NCBI GenBank assembly: GCA_963714995.1
Contig: CAVQQP010000019.1
Span: 186,001 to 250,000 of the forward strand
DNA length: 64,000 bases
Direction of reading: 5' to 3'
Source: Prado023 sp963714995
GTDB lineage: Bacteria > Actinomycetota > Actinomycetes > S36-B12 > CAIYMF01
The notes under the pieces were generated by a model. The model did not search any database, was not told where the DNA came from, and saw nothing but the letters and a program-made list of their open reading frames with translations. A program made the position numbers and the translations under genes. Position 1 is the stretch's first letter. Each line of letters opens with the position of its first letter. Below are positions 8,598 to 17,951 of the stretch, in pieces.

Positions 8598-9413
8598 TCA
8601 GCCGCCGATCTCGATCCGGACGAAGCCGGTGATGTCGGCGCCGTTCTCCGTGGCGAAGGCCTTCACGGTCTTCTTGCTGTCCTGGACCGAGGACTGCTCG
8701 AGCAGGACGCGCTCCTTGAAGAAGCCGTTGACCCGGCCCTCGATGATCTTGGGCAGGGCTGCCTCCGGCTTGCCCTCCTCACGGGCGGTCGCCTCAGCGA
8801 TGTGCTGCTCGTGGGCGACGACCTCGGCGGGCACCTCGTCGCGGGTGAGGTACTCCGGGCGCATCGCGGCGATCTGCATGCCGATGGCGCGCGCGGTGTC
8901 CTCGTTGCCCGCGTAGGCGACCAGGACGCCCACCTGGGGCGGCAGGTCCGCGGCGCGCTTGTGCATGTAGGTGGCGATGGAGCCCTCGAGCAGCGCGACC
9001 CGGCCGAGCTCGAGCTTCTCGCCGATGACGCCGGACATCTCCTGGATGGCGTCGGCCACCGTCTTGCCGTTGGCCATCTCGGCCGCGGCCAGGGCGTCGC
9101 GGTCCTCGGCGCCGATCTCGTCGGCCAGCTCGACGACCTCGTCGGCGAAGGCCTGGAAGTCGGCGTTCTTGGCCACGAAGTCGGTCTCGCAGAGCAGCTC
9201 GACCAGCGAGCCCCCCTTGGCAGCGACGAGGCCGTTCTTGGTGGTGCGCTCCGCACCACGCTTGGCGGCCTTGGCGGCCCCGGAGATGCGCAGGATCTCG
9301 ACGGCGGCGTCGAAGTCGCCATCGGCCTCGGTGAGGGCCCTCTTGCACTCCATCATCCCGGCGGAGGTGAGGTCGCGGAGCTTCTTGACGTCCGCGGCGG
9401 TGATCGCAGCCAT
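8598..9413 (-). CDS. tsf: Elongation factor Ts
   Basis: Guanine-nucleotide exchange factor for EF-Tu, 271 residues. The N-terminal UBA-like region (about 1-55) ends in the diagnostic MMECKRALTEADGD. LCETDFVAKN begins the core domain, and a helical region around 190-230 carries HIAEA. ATG at 9413 has AGGA about 9 nt upstream. It is directly downstream of rpsB, the universal arrangement. Confidence 0.97.
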   Translation of the reverse strand: MAAITAADVKKLRDLTSAGMMECKRALTEADGDFDAAVEILRISGAAKAAKRGAERTTKNGLVAAKGGSLVELLCETDFVAKNADFQAFADEVVELADEIGAEDRDALAAAEMANGKTVADAIQEMSGVIGEKLELGRVALLEGSIATYMHKRAADLPPQVGVLVAYAGNEDTARAIGMQIAAMRPEYLTRDEVPAEVVAHEQHIAEATAREEGKPEAALPKIIEGRVNGFFKERVLLEQSSVQDSKKTVKAFATENGADITGFVRIEIGG

Positions 9414-9550
9414 GGGCTGTCCTTTCACGATGGGGCGCAAAGGCCCCGGATTGGGGGCGGGCGAGCACCGTCCGGCCCGGGCTCAGGGCTCGGGTCGGAC
9501 GGTGTCAGCGGCTCCGGTCGGACCGGCGGCCGCGCTGAACGGGGGGCTGA

Positions 9551-10757
9551 CTACTCGGCGGCCTTGTCGGCGGCGTCGGACGCAGCCTCGGACGCAGCGG
9601 CTGCGGCCTGGGCCTCGACGTCGATCGCGACGGCCTCGGCGAGAACGGCCTCCTGGACCGCCTCCTCCGCGACGGCATCGGCGACGACCGCCTCGACCAC
9701 GGCCTCCTCAGCGACCGCCTCGGCGACCGCGGCGTCCACAACAGCGACCTCGGCGACGGCCTCCTCGGCGACGGCGAGCTCGACCGCTTCCTGGGCCTCC
9801 TCGACCGGCACGATGCCGGCCTCGGCCTCAGCGACCTCCTCATCGGCCACAGCCTCGGCGATGACCGCCTCGACCACGGCCTCCTCGGCGACGGCATCGG
9901 CGGCCGACAGCCTCGGCGACGGCCTCCTCAGCGACAGCCTCGGCGACGACAGCCTCAGCCACAGCCTCGACAGCGACGACCTCGGCGACAGCCTCCGCCT
10001 GGTGGGCGGCGAGCAGCTCGGCCTCCCACTCGGCCAGCGGCTCCACGGTCTCCGACGCACCACCCGTGGAACGGGCCACGAGGCCCTCCGCCACGGCGTC
10101 GGCGATCACACGGGTGAGCAGGCCGACGGCGCGGATGGCGTCGTCGTTGCCGGGGATCGGGAAGTCCACGACGTCGGGGTCGCAGTTGGAGTCGAGGATC
10201 GCGATGACCGGGATGCCCAGCTTGCGCGCCTCGCCGACGGCGATGTGCTCCTTGTTGGTGTCCACGACCCAGACGGCCGACGGGGTCTTGGTCATCTCGC
10301 GGATGCCGCCGAGCGTGCGCACGAGCTTGTCCTTCTCGCGGCGCAGGACCAGCAGCTCCTTCTTGGTCATGCCGGAGCCGGCAACGTCGTCGAAGTCGAT
10401 CTGCTCGAGCTCCTTGAGGCGCTGGAGCCGCTTGTACACGGTCTGGAAGTTGGTGAGCATGCCGCCCAGCCAGCGCTCGTTGACGTAGGGCATGCCGACG
10501 CGCGACGCCTGCTCGGCGACGGCCTCCTGGGCCTGCTTCTTCGTCCCCACGAACATGACCGTCCCGCCGCGCGACACGGTCTCCTTGACGTAGGAGTAGG
10601 CGCGATCGATGGAGGTCAGGGACTGGGTGAGGTCGATGATGTAGATGCCATTGCGCTCGGTGAGGATGAAGCGCTTCATCTTGGGGTTCCAGCGCCGGGT
10701 CTGGTGTCCGAAGTGGACGCCGCTCTCCAGCATCTGGCGCATCGTGACGACGGCCAT
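9551..10757 (-). CDS. rpsB: Ribosomal protein S2 with long acidic tail, frameshift in tail
   Basis: Small-subunit protein needed for S1 binding and subunit assembly. The conserved body (about residues 1-235) includes MRQMLESGVHFGHQTRRWNP and VDTNKEHIAVGEARKLGIPV. It is followed by a low-complexity Ala/Glu/Val tail of roughly 150 residues built from AVAEEAV-type units. As written, the frame is lost near 9,905 and that reading stops at 9,840; the A/E/V pattern continues in another frame to the TAG at 9551, giving about 402 residues. The body is intact. The break lies in a repetitive stretch, so a small indel error or slippage is likely. ATG at 10757 has GGACC-type bases upstream. Confidence 0.93.
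9554..9990. repeat. Degenerate coding repeat of the S2 tail
   Basis: The rpsB 3' end is a run of degenerate 12-24-bp units of the type GCCTCGGCGACGGCCTCCTC (plus strand), encoding the A/E/V tail. Neighbouring units differ mainly at third positions, which argues that the peptide pattern is selected as well as the DNA being slippage-prone. The rpsB frame break falls inside this array. Confidence 0.8.
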
Positions 10758-10925
10758 GGGTGGTCCTCTTTCGTGCGCGGCGGCGCCGCGCGGTTCGGTT
10801 GTCACGACCACCGGTCGGCGGTCGCCCTGATGCCCCTGGCTGGTCGGGCTGCCGAGGCAGACCGTTCCGATCAGTCACACGTGCTGGGGCATGCGAATTC
10901 GGATCCCGGGGGATCCGTGGCGGCC

Positions 10926-10931
10926 AGTCTA
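10926..10931 (-). promoter_or_regulatory. Candidate -10 for rpsB
   Basis: TAGACT on the minus strand fits a TANNNT -10 element about 170 bp before the rpsB start, with only a weak -35 (TTCCGC) 18 bp upstream. It would give a long leader, as many rpsB operons have. The 281-bp spacer between rpsB and the M23 gene holds no gene I can support. Confidence 0.35.
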
Positions 10932-11038
10932 CGACGAACGCACGACGAGGCGGAAATCCTCGGCGATGACCGCGCCGTCGTCCACAGATCGCGGTCCGAC
11001 CCCTGTCCGATCGCCCCGATCGGGCGGAGGGTGGGCCC

Positions 11039-11533
11039 ATGGTTGCACGCAGGATGTCCCTCGCGCTGACGGTGGCCGCAGCGCTGCTCACGGCGCCCAC
11101 GGCGCCCACGGCCCACAGCGCCCAGGACGCGCTGCGGTGGCTCCCACCGGTGTCGCCGGTGGCGGTCGTGCGGGCGTTCGACCCACCGGCCCAACGGTGG
11201 CTGCCGGGGCATCGCGGCGTCGACCTGCGGACCTCGGTGGGGGCCCGGGTGCGCGCGTCCGGGGCCGGTCGGGTGGCCTTCGCCGGCACCGTGGCCGGGC
11301 GCGGCGTGGTCACGATCGATCACGGCGACCTGCGCACGACCTACGAGCCCGTCGATCCCGTGGTCCTCCCGGGCGAGCGGGTGGCGGCCGGCGAGACGAT
11401 CGGGACCGTCGGGACCGGCACCGGCCACTGCGGCTCGGGCCGCTGCCTGCACCTCGGGCTGCGGCGGGGCCGCGAGTACCTGGATCCGATGCTGCTGCTG
11501 GGCCGGGCCTCGGCCCGCCTGCGCCCCTGGTGA
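11039..11533 (+). CDS. Secreted M23/LytM-like peptidase domain protein
   Basis: Protein of 164 residues with a hydrophobic signal region (about 5-27, ending near TAHSA) and a single LytM/M23 domain. His58 and Asp62 in GHRGVDL are the first zinc-ligand pair. The second motif is GHCGSGRCLHLGL rather than a plain HxH, a form I recall from actinobacterial homologues; whether it is catalytic is uncertain. ATG at 11039 has GGAGG 8 nt upstream. The position between whiG and rpsB is conserved in actinomycetes. The role is probably cell-wall remodelling. Confidence 0.82.
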   Translation: MVARRMSLALTVAAALLTAPTAPTAHSAQDALRWLPPVSPVAVVRAFDPPAQRWLPGHRGVDLRTSVGARVRASGAGRVAFAGTVAGRGVVTIDHGDLRTTYEPVDPVVLPGERVAAGETIGTVGTGTGHCGSGRCLHLGLRRGREYLDPMLLLGRASARLRPW

Positions 11534-11545
11534 CCCGGCGGCGGG

Positions 11546-12418
11546 TCAGTCGTCGTCGAAGGACCCGATGCGGGTCCGCATGCCCATCATGGCCTTGGAG
11601 TGCAGCTGGCAGATGCGGCTCTCGGTGACGCCCAGCACCAGGCCGATCTCCGAGAGGGTCAGGCCCTCGTAGTAGTACAGGGTGACCACGATCTGCTCGC
11701 GCTCGGGGAGGGTGTGGATCACCCGGGCCAGCAGGTGCCGGGTCTCCTCGTCGTCGAGCGCGTCGCCCGGAGCGCTCGTGCGCTCGTCCTCGAGTCGTTC
11801 GCCGAGCGTGGACCCGTCGCCGTGGTCCGCCGAGCCGAGCATCTCGTCGAGGGCCGCGACGTGGACGAAGGAGACCTGGTCGAAGACCTTGCGCAGCTCC
11901 GGGATGTCCAGGCCGAGCTCCTCGGCGATCTCGCCCTCCGTGGGGGTGCGCTGCAGCCGGGCCTCCAGGACGGCGATCGCCCGCTCGATGTCGCGGGCCT
12001 TGGTGCGCACCGACCGGGGGATCCAGTCGAAGGAGCGCAGCTCGTCGATGATGGCGCCCCGGATGCGGTTGATCGCATAGGTCTCGAACTTGATCGCCCG
12101 CTCGGGGTCGTACTTCTCGATGGCATCGATGAGCCCGAACACGCCGTAGGACACGAGATCACCCTGCTCGACGCTGGCCGGCAGCCCGACCCCCACCCGG
12201 CCCGCCACGTAGCGCACGAGGGGGGCGTACTGCAGGATCAGCTGCTCCCGGATCCCGGGATCGGCCGTCAGCTTGTACTCGCGCCACAGGCGTCCGAGGG
12301 CCGCCCCGGGCTCCTCGAGCTCGCGGACGGCGGCGTCGGGGTCGATCATCTCGTCGTCGACGGCCTCGGCCGGCGCCAGGTGCAGCGGGCTGTCAGGCAC
12401 GGGGGTGGGCCCGCTCAT
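11546..12418 (-). CDS. whiG: WhiG/FliA-type RNA polymerase sigma factor
   Basis: Sigma-70 group 3 protein of 290 residues. Region 2 (about 60-135) contains DLVSYGVFGLIDAIEKYDP and FETYAINRIRGAIIDELRSFDW, region 3 spans about 140-200, and region 4 (about 230-285) has LTLSEIGLVLGVTESRICQLH. The rpsB-M23-whiG neighbourhood is that of Streptomyces whiG, but the same protein type drives flagellar genes as FliA, so the regulon is not decided here. ATG at 12418 lies inside the end of xerC (26-bp overlap). Confidence 0.93.
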   Translation of the reverse strand: MSGPTPVPDSPLHLAPAEAVDDEMIDPDAAVRELEEPGAALGRLWREYKLTADPGIREQLILQYAPLVRYVAGRVGVGLPASVEQGDLVSYGVFGLIDAIEKYDPERAIKFETYAINRIRGAIIDELRSFDWIPRSVRTKARDIERAIAVLEARLQRTPTEGEIAEELGLDIPELRKVFDQVSFVHVAALDEMLGSADHGDGSTLGERLEDERTSAPGDALDDEETRHLLARVIHTLPEREQIVVTLYYYEGLTLSEIGLVLGVTESRICQLHSKAMMGMRTRIGSFDDD

Positions 12419-13329
12419 AGCTGCTCCTCAGGCGCTCGATCGAGACGTGGGTGTAGATCTGGGTCGTGCCGAGACTAGCGTGGCCGAGCACCTCCTGGAC
12501 GGAACGCAGGTCCGCGCCGCCCTCGACAAGATGCGTGGCCATGGAGTGCCGCAGCCCGTGCGGGCCCAGATCGGGGGCGTCGGGCACGTGCGCCAGCAGG
12601 GCATGCACGGCCCGTCGCACGACCCGAGGGTCCACGCGCCCACCCCGGGCACCCAGGAACAGGGCATCAGCGCTGCTCGGTCCCGCCAGCCGGGCACGCC
12701 CCTCATCGATCCACGTGTGCAGGGCCCGGGCCGCCGGGGAGCCGAACGGGACGACGCGCTCACGGGCACCCTTGCCCAGCACGCGAGCGGTCTGCCGCGA
12801 CCAGTCGAGGTCCGCGCAGTCCATCCCGACCAGCTCGGATACCCGCATCCCCGTCGCGTAGAGCAGCTCGAGCATGGCGACGTCACGCTGGTGCACGGGC
12901 CCGGCAGTCGTCGGCACGCAGCGTGGCGATGGCCATGAGCGCATCGACCTGGCCCGGTCGAAGGACCTCGGGGATTGCCCTGCGCGCCACCGGCGCGCTC
13001 AGGCGTGCCGCGGGATCCACCTCGATGAGGCCCCGGCGCAGCGCCCACCCGGTGAAGCTGCGTGCCGCGGCCACGTGCCGCGAGATCGTGGACCGCGCAG
13101 CCCCGCGCCGGTCCATGCCCGCCAACCAGGCGCGCAGCACCGCGAGGTCGAGGTCGGGCAGCTGCGCGACCCCCTGCTCGGACGCGAAGGCCAGGAGGTC
13201 CGCGACATCGCCCAGGTAGGCCCGAACGGTGTGCGGACCGCGCCCGCGCTCGTCGCGCAGGTGCGTGGCGAAGCCCGCCAGGGCCTCCTCCAACGCGATC
13301 GGCAGGGTCACACCCACATGCTGCCCCAC
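12393..13329 (-). CDS. xerC: XerC-type tyrosine recombinase, one frameshift
   Basis: Site-specific recombinase that would resolve chromosome dimers at dif. The N-terminal SAM-like core-binding domain (about 1-110) is in one frame and the catalytic domain in another. Active-site residues visible are Arg in ATGMRVSEL, His and Arg in HGLRHSMATHL, and the His and nucleophile Tyr in LGHASLGTTQIYTH. The frame changes near 12,897-12,910, between LRADD and PVHQRDVAMLELL; a one-base correction gives about 311 residues, the family length. GTG at 13329 is the first start. All catalytic residues are intact, so sequence error is likely. Confidence 0.85.
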
Positions 13330-13332
13330 GAG

Positions 13333-14442
13333 TCACCCGCATCGGCGCCATCCTGCCCCGGTGCGTCGGGCGAGTCCCACGATCTCCAGCAGGCCCAGGT
13401 GCGCCAGGCAGGCAGCGGGGTCGATTCCCGCGGCTGCGGCAGCGGCCTCCACGGTGCGGGAACCTCGGCGGGGAAGTGCGTCGAGGACCGAACGAGCCTC
13501 GTCGGGCAGGCTGCCGGCACCGGGACCGGATGCCTCTGGCCCGTCGGTCGCCCGATCCGCTGCGTGCACCGGTGCGGAGGCCTGGCCCGACCCCAGCAGC
13601 AGCGAGGCCACCTCGGCGCTGTCGCTGACGGCACGGGCCGACTGCTCATGCAGCAGCCGGTTGGTCCCCGAGCTGGCCATCGAGGTGACCGGGCCGGGCA
13701 CGGCCATGACGACGCGGCCGAGCTCGAGGGCCCGGGAGGCGGTGGACACCGCTCCGCTGCGCCGAGCGGCCTCGACCACCACCGTGCCCCGGCTCAGCGC
13801 GGCGATCACGCGGTTCCGGGCCAGGAATCGATGCTTGAGCGGCTCGCTGCCCGGGGGCAGCTCCGAGACGACCACCCCGCTGTCAGCAATCCGGCACAGC
13901 AGGGCGTCGTGGGCACGGGGGTAGGCCACGTCGACGCCACACGCGAGGACCGCGACGGTCGGGCCCCCCACCGCCAACGCCGCCCGATGGGCAGCGGCAT
14001 CGATCCCGAAGGCCCCTCCCGAGACCACGGCCCAGCCGTCCTCGGCCAGGCCCCCGGCCAGGGCGGCCGTGGCGCGCTCGCCGTAGGCGGTGCAGGCCCG
14101 GGCTCCCACGACCGAGACCGAGCGCAGCGCGGCCGCCCGGAGGTCCAGGGGGCCCCGGATCCACAGGGCCAGCGGAGGTTCGGGCAGGTCGAGGAGCTGG
14201 CTGGGGAACTCGGGCTCGCCGGGCAGCACCACCCGCACCCCACGGCGCGACATCTCGGCCAGCATCGCCGGAACGTCGTCCGGGTCGATCCGTCCGACCA
14301 CCCGGGAGGCCGGCCGCCGGTTGCGCAGGCGGCCGAGGGCCTCAGCGACCCCGTGCTCGGCGATCGTCTCGGCGACGCCGGCTGTCCCCGGTTCCACCAG
14401 GCATGCCAGGGCGATCCGTGCCTGCCGTTCAGGACTGGTCAT
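13333..14442 (-). CDS. dprA: DNA-processing protein A
   Basis: Protein of 369 residues that loads RecA on incoming single-stranded DNA. The Rossmann-like DprA domain (about 80-290) shows SVVGARACTAYGE, GGAFGIDAAAHRAAL, ACGVDVAYP and FLARNRVIAALS. A C-terminal winged-helix-like segment follows (about 310-365). It is co-directional with yifB and upstream of xerC, the usual actinobacterial layout. No other competence gene is in the window. Confidence 0.93.
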   Translation of the reverse strand: MTSPERQARIALACLVEPGTAGVAETIAEHGVAEALGRLRNRRPASRVVGRIDPDDVPAMLAEMSRRGVRVVLPGEPEFPSQLLDLPEPPLALWIRGPLDLRAAALRSVSVVGARACTAYGERATAALAGGLAEDGWAVVSGGAFGIDAAAHRAALAVGGPTVAVLACGVDVAYPRAHDALLCRIADSGVVVSELPPGSEPLKHRFLARNRVIAALSRGTVVVEAARRSGAVSTASRALELGRVVMAVPGPVTSMASSGTNRLLHEQSARAVSDSAEVASLLLGSGQASAPVHAADRATDGPEASGPGAGSLPDEARSVLDALPRRGSRTVEAAAAAAGIDPAACLAHLGLLEIVGLARRTGAGWRRCG

Positions 14443-14457
14443 CGTGGCTCGCCCCTC

Positions 14458-15993
14458 TCATGTGTCCCCCCGCAATGTCAGCGCACGGCCGACATGCTCC
14501 AGGGAGGGTCGCTCGGCTCCGGACAGGTCGGCCAGGCTCCAGGCGACCCGGATGGCCCGGTCCGCCCCTCGGGCGCTCAGCCTGCCGGCGCGGATGGCCG
14601 CCCCCAGGACGTCAGCGACGGCCGGATCGGGAGCCAGCGGACCACGCAGCAGCGCCGAGGGCTGCGCCCCGTTGAGGCCCGGCGGGAGCCCGAGGGCCAC
14701 GCAGCGGCTCAGTGCGCGCTCGCGGGCGAGGGTGACGCGCTCACGCACCTGGGCCGAGTCCTGGAGCCCCGCATGCGGGGTCCACGAGCTGCGGCCGGGT
14801 GGGCCCAGCGCGACACGGATGTCCACGCGGTCCATCAGGGGCCCCGACAGCTTGGCCCGGTAGCGCCGGCGGTCCACCGATCGACAGGAGCACTCCTGAC
14901 CTGCGCCATCACCCAGGCCACAGGGGCAGGGATTGGCGGCGAGGATCAGCTGGAACCGTGCGGGCATCCGGGCGGTGAACCCGGCCCGCGCGATGCAGAC
15001 CACGCCGGACTCCAGCGGCTGGCGCAACGACTCCAGGCACGCGGACCCGAACTCCGCGGCCTCATCCAAGAAGAGGACCCCGGCGTGGGCCAGGGTCACC
15101 GCCCCGGGTGTCGGCTGGCCGCCCCTGCCGCCACCCACCAGGGCCGCGACCGTGGCGGTGTGGTGCGGCGACTGGAAGGGCGGCCGACGGACGAGGCCGT
15201 GGACATCGGCAACGACCGAGCGGATGGCGGTGACGGTCAGGGCGTCGTCGTCGGAGAGGTCGGGCAGGATCGTCGGCAGTCGCTCGGCCAGCAGGGTCTT
15301 GCCGACGCCCGGCCGCCCGACCATGGACACGTGGTGCCCGCCGACGGCGGCGACCTCCAACGCCGCCACGGCCTCAGGCTGGCCGAGGACGTCCGCGAGA
15401 TCGGGCTCGGCCGGGGTGGGCCCGGCCACCGGGACCTCCTGAGCAGCCGGGGCCTCCTCCGCGAGGGACTCGTCGACCGTCGCCCCGGTGACCAGCTGGC
15501 CCCAGTGCCGCAGCGACGCCACCCCGACGGCGTCGATGCCCGGGACCACCCCGGCCTCGGCGGCGTTGCGCTGCGCCACCACGATCCGGCTGCGCCCCGA
15601 CCGCACCCCCGCGACGGCCGCGACGACCGCGCCCCGCACCGGCCGGACCCTCCCGTCGAGGCCCAGCTCGGCGAAGAGGATCGCGTCCGCCAGCGGCTCG
15701 GCCGGGATCTGCCCGTCGGCGGCGAGTATGGCTGAGGCGATGGCCAGGTCGAGCCCGGATCCGCGCTTGTGCAGCGAGGCCGGGGACAGCCCGACGGTGA
15801 TCCGCCTCTGCGGCCACCGGGCCCCGCTGTTCAGGACCGCCGCGCGCACCCGGTCACGGGCCTCCCCCATGGCGGTGTCGGCCAGTCCGACGATCGACAT
15901 CCCGGGCAGGCCGGACGAGAGGTGGGCCTCCACCTCGACGAGGTGGGCATCCACGCCGGAGATCACGACCCCGTGGGCGCGCGCCAGGGACAT
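14458..15993 (-). CDS. YifB/ComM-like Mg-chelatase-type AAA+ ATPase
   Basis: Protein of 511 residues. An N-terminal ChlI-like domain (about 20-140, with HLSSGLPGMSIVGLADTA) precedes an AAA+ module with Walker A GRPGVGKT at 226-233 and Walker B GVLFLDEAAEF. The Cys-rich ANPCPCGLGDGAGQECSCRS is typical of YifB/ComM. ComM promotes branch migration during natural transformation in Gram-negatives; here the role with DprA is inferred. ATG at 15993 overlaps the yraN stop (TGATG). Confidence 0.92.
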   Translation of the reverse strand: MSLARAHGVVISGVDAHLVEVEAHLSSGLPGMSIVGLADTAMGEARDRVRAAVLNSGARWPQRRITVGLSPASLHKRGSGLDLAIASAILAADGQIPAEPLADAILFAELGLDGRVRPVRGAVVAAVAGVRSGRSRIVVAQRNAAEAGVVPGIDAVGVASLRHWGQLVTGATVDESLAEEAPAAQEVPVAGPTPAEPDLADVLGQPEAVAALEVAAVGGHHVSMVGRPGVGKTLLAERLPTILPDLSDDDALTVTAIRSVVADVHGLVRRPPFQSPHHTATVAALVGGGRGGQPTPGAVTLAHAGVLFLDEAAEFGSACLESLRQPLESGVVCIARAGFTARMPARFQLILAANPCPCGLGDGAGQECSCRSVDRRRYRAKLSGPLMDRVDIRVALGPPGRSSWTPHAGLQDSAQVRERVTLARERALSRCVALGLPPGLNGAQPSALLRGPLAPDPAVADVLGAAIRAGRLSARGADRAIRVAWSLADLSGAERPSLEHVGRALTLRGDT

Positions 15994-16349
15994 CAGGACA
16001 CCCCACGCACATGCTCGATCTGAAAGGTCCCGTCGTGGTGGCGCATCAAGCCGACGGCGTCGATGCGCACCGGGCCGCGGTGGCCACCGTTCTCCTCGAG
16101 CCACAGCGCGGCCAGCCGGCGCATCCGTGCCAGCTTCGTGGCCGTGATGGCGGCCAGCGGCACCCCGAAGCCGGTGCCGCGCCGGGTCTTGACCTCGCAG
16201 AAGACCAGGACTGCACCCTCGCGGGCGATGATGTCGATCTCCCCGTACCGGCAGCGCCAGTTGCGGGCGAGCACCCGCATCCCGCGCTGCTCGAGGTACC
16301 CGGCCGCTGCGTCCTCGCCGTCCCGTCCGAGCTCCTGCCGATCCCCCAT
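15993..16349 (-). CDS. UPF0102 YraN-family nuclease-fold protein
   Basis: Small protein of 118 residues with an endonuclease-like fold. The motif YGEIDIIA-x8-FCEVKTRRG carries the acidic and lysine residues of the PD-(D/E)XK arrangement. Biochemical function is not established. It sits between rnhB and yifB and is coupled to the latter. ATG at 16349 is the first start in frame with family-like sequence. Confidence 0.9.
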   Translation of the reverse strand: MGDRQELGRDGEDAAAGYLEQRGMRVLARNWRCRYGEIDIIAREGAVLVFCEVKTRRGTGFGVPLAAITATKLARMRRLAALWLEENGGHRGPVRIDAVGLMRHHDGTFQIEHVRGVS

Positions 16350-16404
16350 GGCTGTCCACCCCCGGGGCCAACCCTGCGGGGCGCGACGGCGAAGCGGAAG
16401 GGGG

Positions 16405-17145
16405 TCAGCCCGAAGCTGTGGACAACTGTCCCGCCGGCTCGGCTGCCGGTGCGCCCTCCGTGCCCGGCAGGTTCCACGACCGGCGGTGCAGCGGTGTCGG
16501 CCCCAGCCTGCGCAGGGCCTCCACGTGGTCGGGCGCGCTGTACCCCTTGTTCAGTGCCCACCCGTACTCCGGATGCTCCCGCGCCAGCTCGACCATGATC
16601 GCGTCCCGCTCGCACTTGGCCAGCACGCTGGCCGCAGCCACCCCGGCGCAGGTCAGGTCCGCGCGCACCCGGGTCTGGACCGCTGGGGGCACGACGGACA
16701 TGTCGGCGAGGTTCTCGCCCACGGTCCGCCGCGGGTCCGGGAACAGCGCGTCGGGCTCCTCGGGCACGCTGAGCCAGTCGTGGCTGCCGTCCAGCAGCGC
16801 GAGGTCGGGGGTCGTGCCCAGCGCGGCGAAGGCCCGGGCGGCGGCCACGCGCAGCGCGCAGATGATCCCGACGGCGTCGATCTCGAAGGGATCCGCGTGG
16901 CCCACGGCCGAGGCGATCGGCCACCGGCGCAGGCGGGGCAGCAGCTCGCGGCGGGCCCGCGGGGTGAGCAGCTTGGAGTCGCGCAGGCCCGTCGGCGCGG
17001 ATCCGACCCCGAGGTCCAGGACGACCACGCCCACGCTGACCGGCCCGGCCAACGACCCCCGCCCGACCTCGTCGACGCACGCCAGGGTCGAGGCACCCGC
17101 ACGAAGCAGCGCGCGCTCCACCCGCAGGGTCGGCGCCTGCGTCAT
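16405..17145 (-). CDS. rnhB: Ribonuclease HII
   Basis: Removes ribonucleotides and RNA primers from RNA-DNA hybrids. Of 246 residues, CVDEVGRGSLAGPV holds the DEG metal-binding pair, DSKLLTPRARREL is the second motif, LALLDG the third Asp, and VLAKCERDAIM with GWALNKGYSAPDH the fourth region. ATG at 17145 overlaps the lepB stop as ATGA. The C-terminal 30 residues are Pro/Ala-rich and look unstructured. Confidence 0.94.
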   Translation of the reverse strand: MTQAPTLRVERALLRAGASTLACVDEVGRGSLAGPVSVGVVVLDLGVGSAPTGLRDSKLLTPRARRELLPRLRRWPIASAVGHADPFEIDAVGIICALRVAAARAFAALGTTPDLALLDGSHDWLSVPEEPDALFPDPRRTVGENLADMSVVPPAVQTRVRADLTCAGVAAASVLAKCERDAIMVELAREHPEYGWALNKGYSAPDHVEALRRLGPTPLHRRSWNLPGTEGAPAAEPAGQLSTASG

Positions 17146-17951
17146 GGGACCACCGCGGCGGCGACGCGGCTCGCCATCGCGCTCTGCTCCTCGGCGTAGG
17201 TCGGCAGGGTCGCCCATCGGGAGATCGGCCACATGATGACCTCGGCCGTGCCGACCACGTTCTCCACCGGGACGGTCCCGTCGTCCTGCTCGAGGTGGAA
17301 GCGGGAGTCCGCCGAGTCCCCGCGGTGGTCGCCCATCACGAACAGCCGGCCCTCGGGGACCTCGACCCGGAAGGTGACCTGGTCGGTCGGCTCCCCGGGG
17401 TAGAGGTAGGGCTCGTCGAGGGGCTCGCCGTTGCGGATGATCTGCCCACTGGGCGAGCAGCACTCGATCGTGTCCCCGCCCACGCCGATCACGCGCTTGA
17501 CGAGGTCATCACCGGAGGACGAGGGCAGGATCCCGACGAAGGCCGCGAGCTCACCCAGCGCACCGCGCAGCCCGCCCACGGGCACGGGATCGGCCAGCCA
17601 GTCGGCGGGGTCCTTGAACACGATGACGTCGCCATGACTCGGCTCCACGCCCGGCTTCCAGACCAGGATCCGGTCACCCCGTATCAGGGTCTCCTCCATC
17701 GACCCGCTGGGAACCCAGAAGGCCTGCAGCAGGAACGTCCGCACGACGGCGGAGATGACCAGGGCGGTGACCACGACGATCGCGATCTCCCGCAGGCCCC
17801 GCAGGAACCCCGAACCGGTCGACGCCGGCTCCGCCTCGACACGCTGGGGCCAGTCGGCTCCGGCGCCCCCTGCGGGAGCGGCCGGCTGCGACTGCGCGCC
17901 CGCCTGGTCCGACGGGTCGACCGGCCCGGAGGACTCCAGCGGCTCACTCAT
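17142..17951 (-). CDS. lepB: Signal peptidase I, copy 1
   Basis: Membrane serine protease of 269 residues that cleaves Sec and Tat signal peptides. A disordered acidic N-terminus (1-55) precedes one transmembrane helix (about 60-82). Catalytic Ser lies in PSGSMEETL and catalytic Lys in DLVKRVIGVGGD; box E is GDHRGDSADSR. ATG at 17951 lies inside the upstream lepB-like gene (8-bp overlap). Two or more lepB genes between rplS and rnhB are normal in actinomycetes. Confidence 0.93.
   Translation of the reverse strand: MSEPLESSGPVDPSDQAGAQSQPAAPAGGAGADWPQRVEAEPASTGSGFLRGLREIAIVVVTALVISAVVRTFLLQAFWVPSGSMEETLIRGDRILVWKPGVEPSHGDVIVFKDPADWLADPVPVGGLRGALGELAAFVGILPSSSGDDLVKRVIGVGGDTIECCSPSGQIIRNGEPLDEPYLYPGEPTDQVTFRVEVPEGRLFVMGDHRGDSADSRFHLEQDDGTVPVENVVGTAEVIMWPISRWATLPTYAEEQSAMASRVAAAVVP

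Noticed and set aside
10891..10912. Polylinker-like cluster of SphI, EcoRI, BamHI and SmaI sites near 10,890-10,915.
   Set aside because: No vector sequence lies around it and flanking genes keep native synteny; a short GGATCC palindrome explains three of the sites. Coincidence is more likely than a cloning scar.
8295..11069. Plus-strand open frame of 924 codons with Ser/Ala/Thr-rich repeats.
   Set aside because: It is the antisense of pyrH, tsf and the repetitive rpsB tail; the apparent protein repeats are a by-product of that tail.
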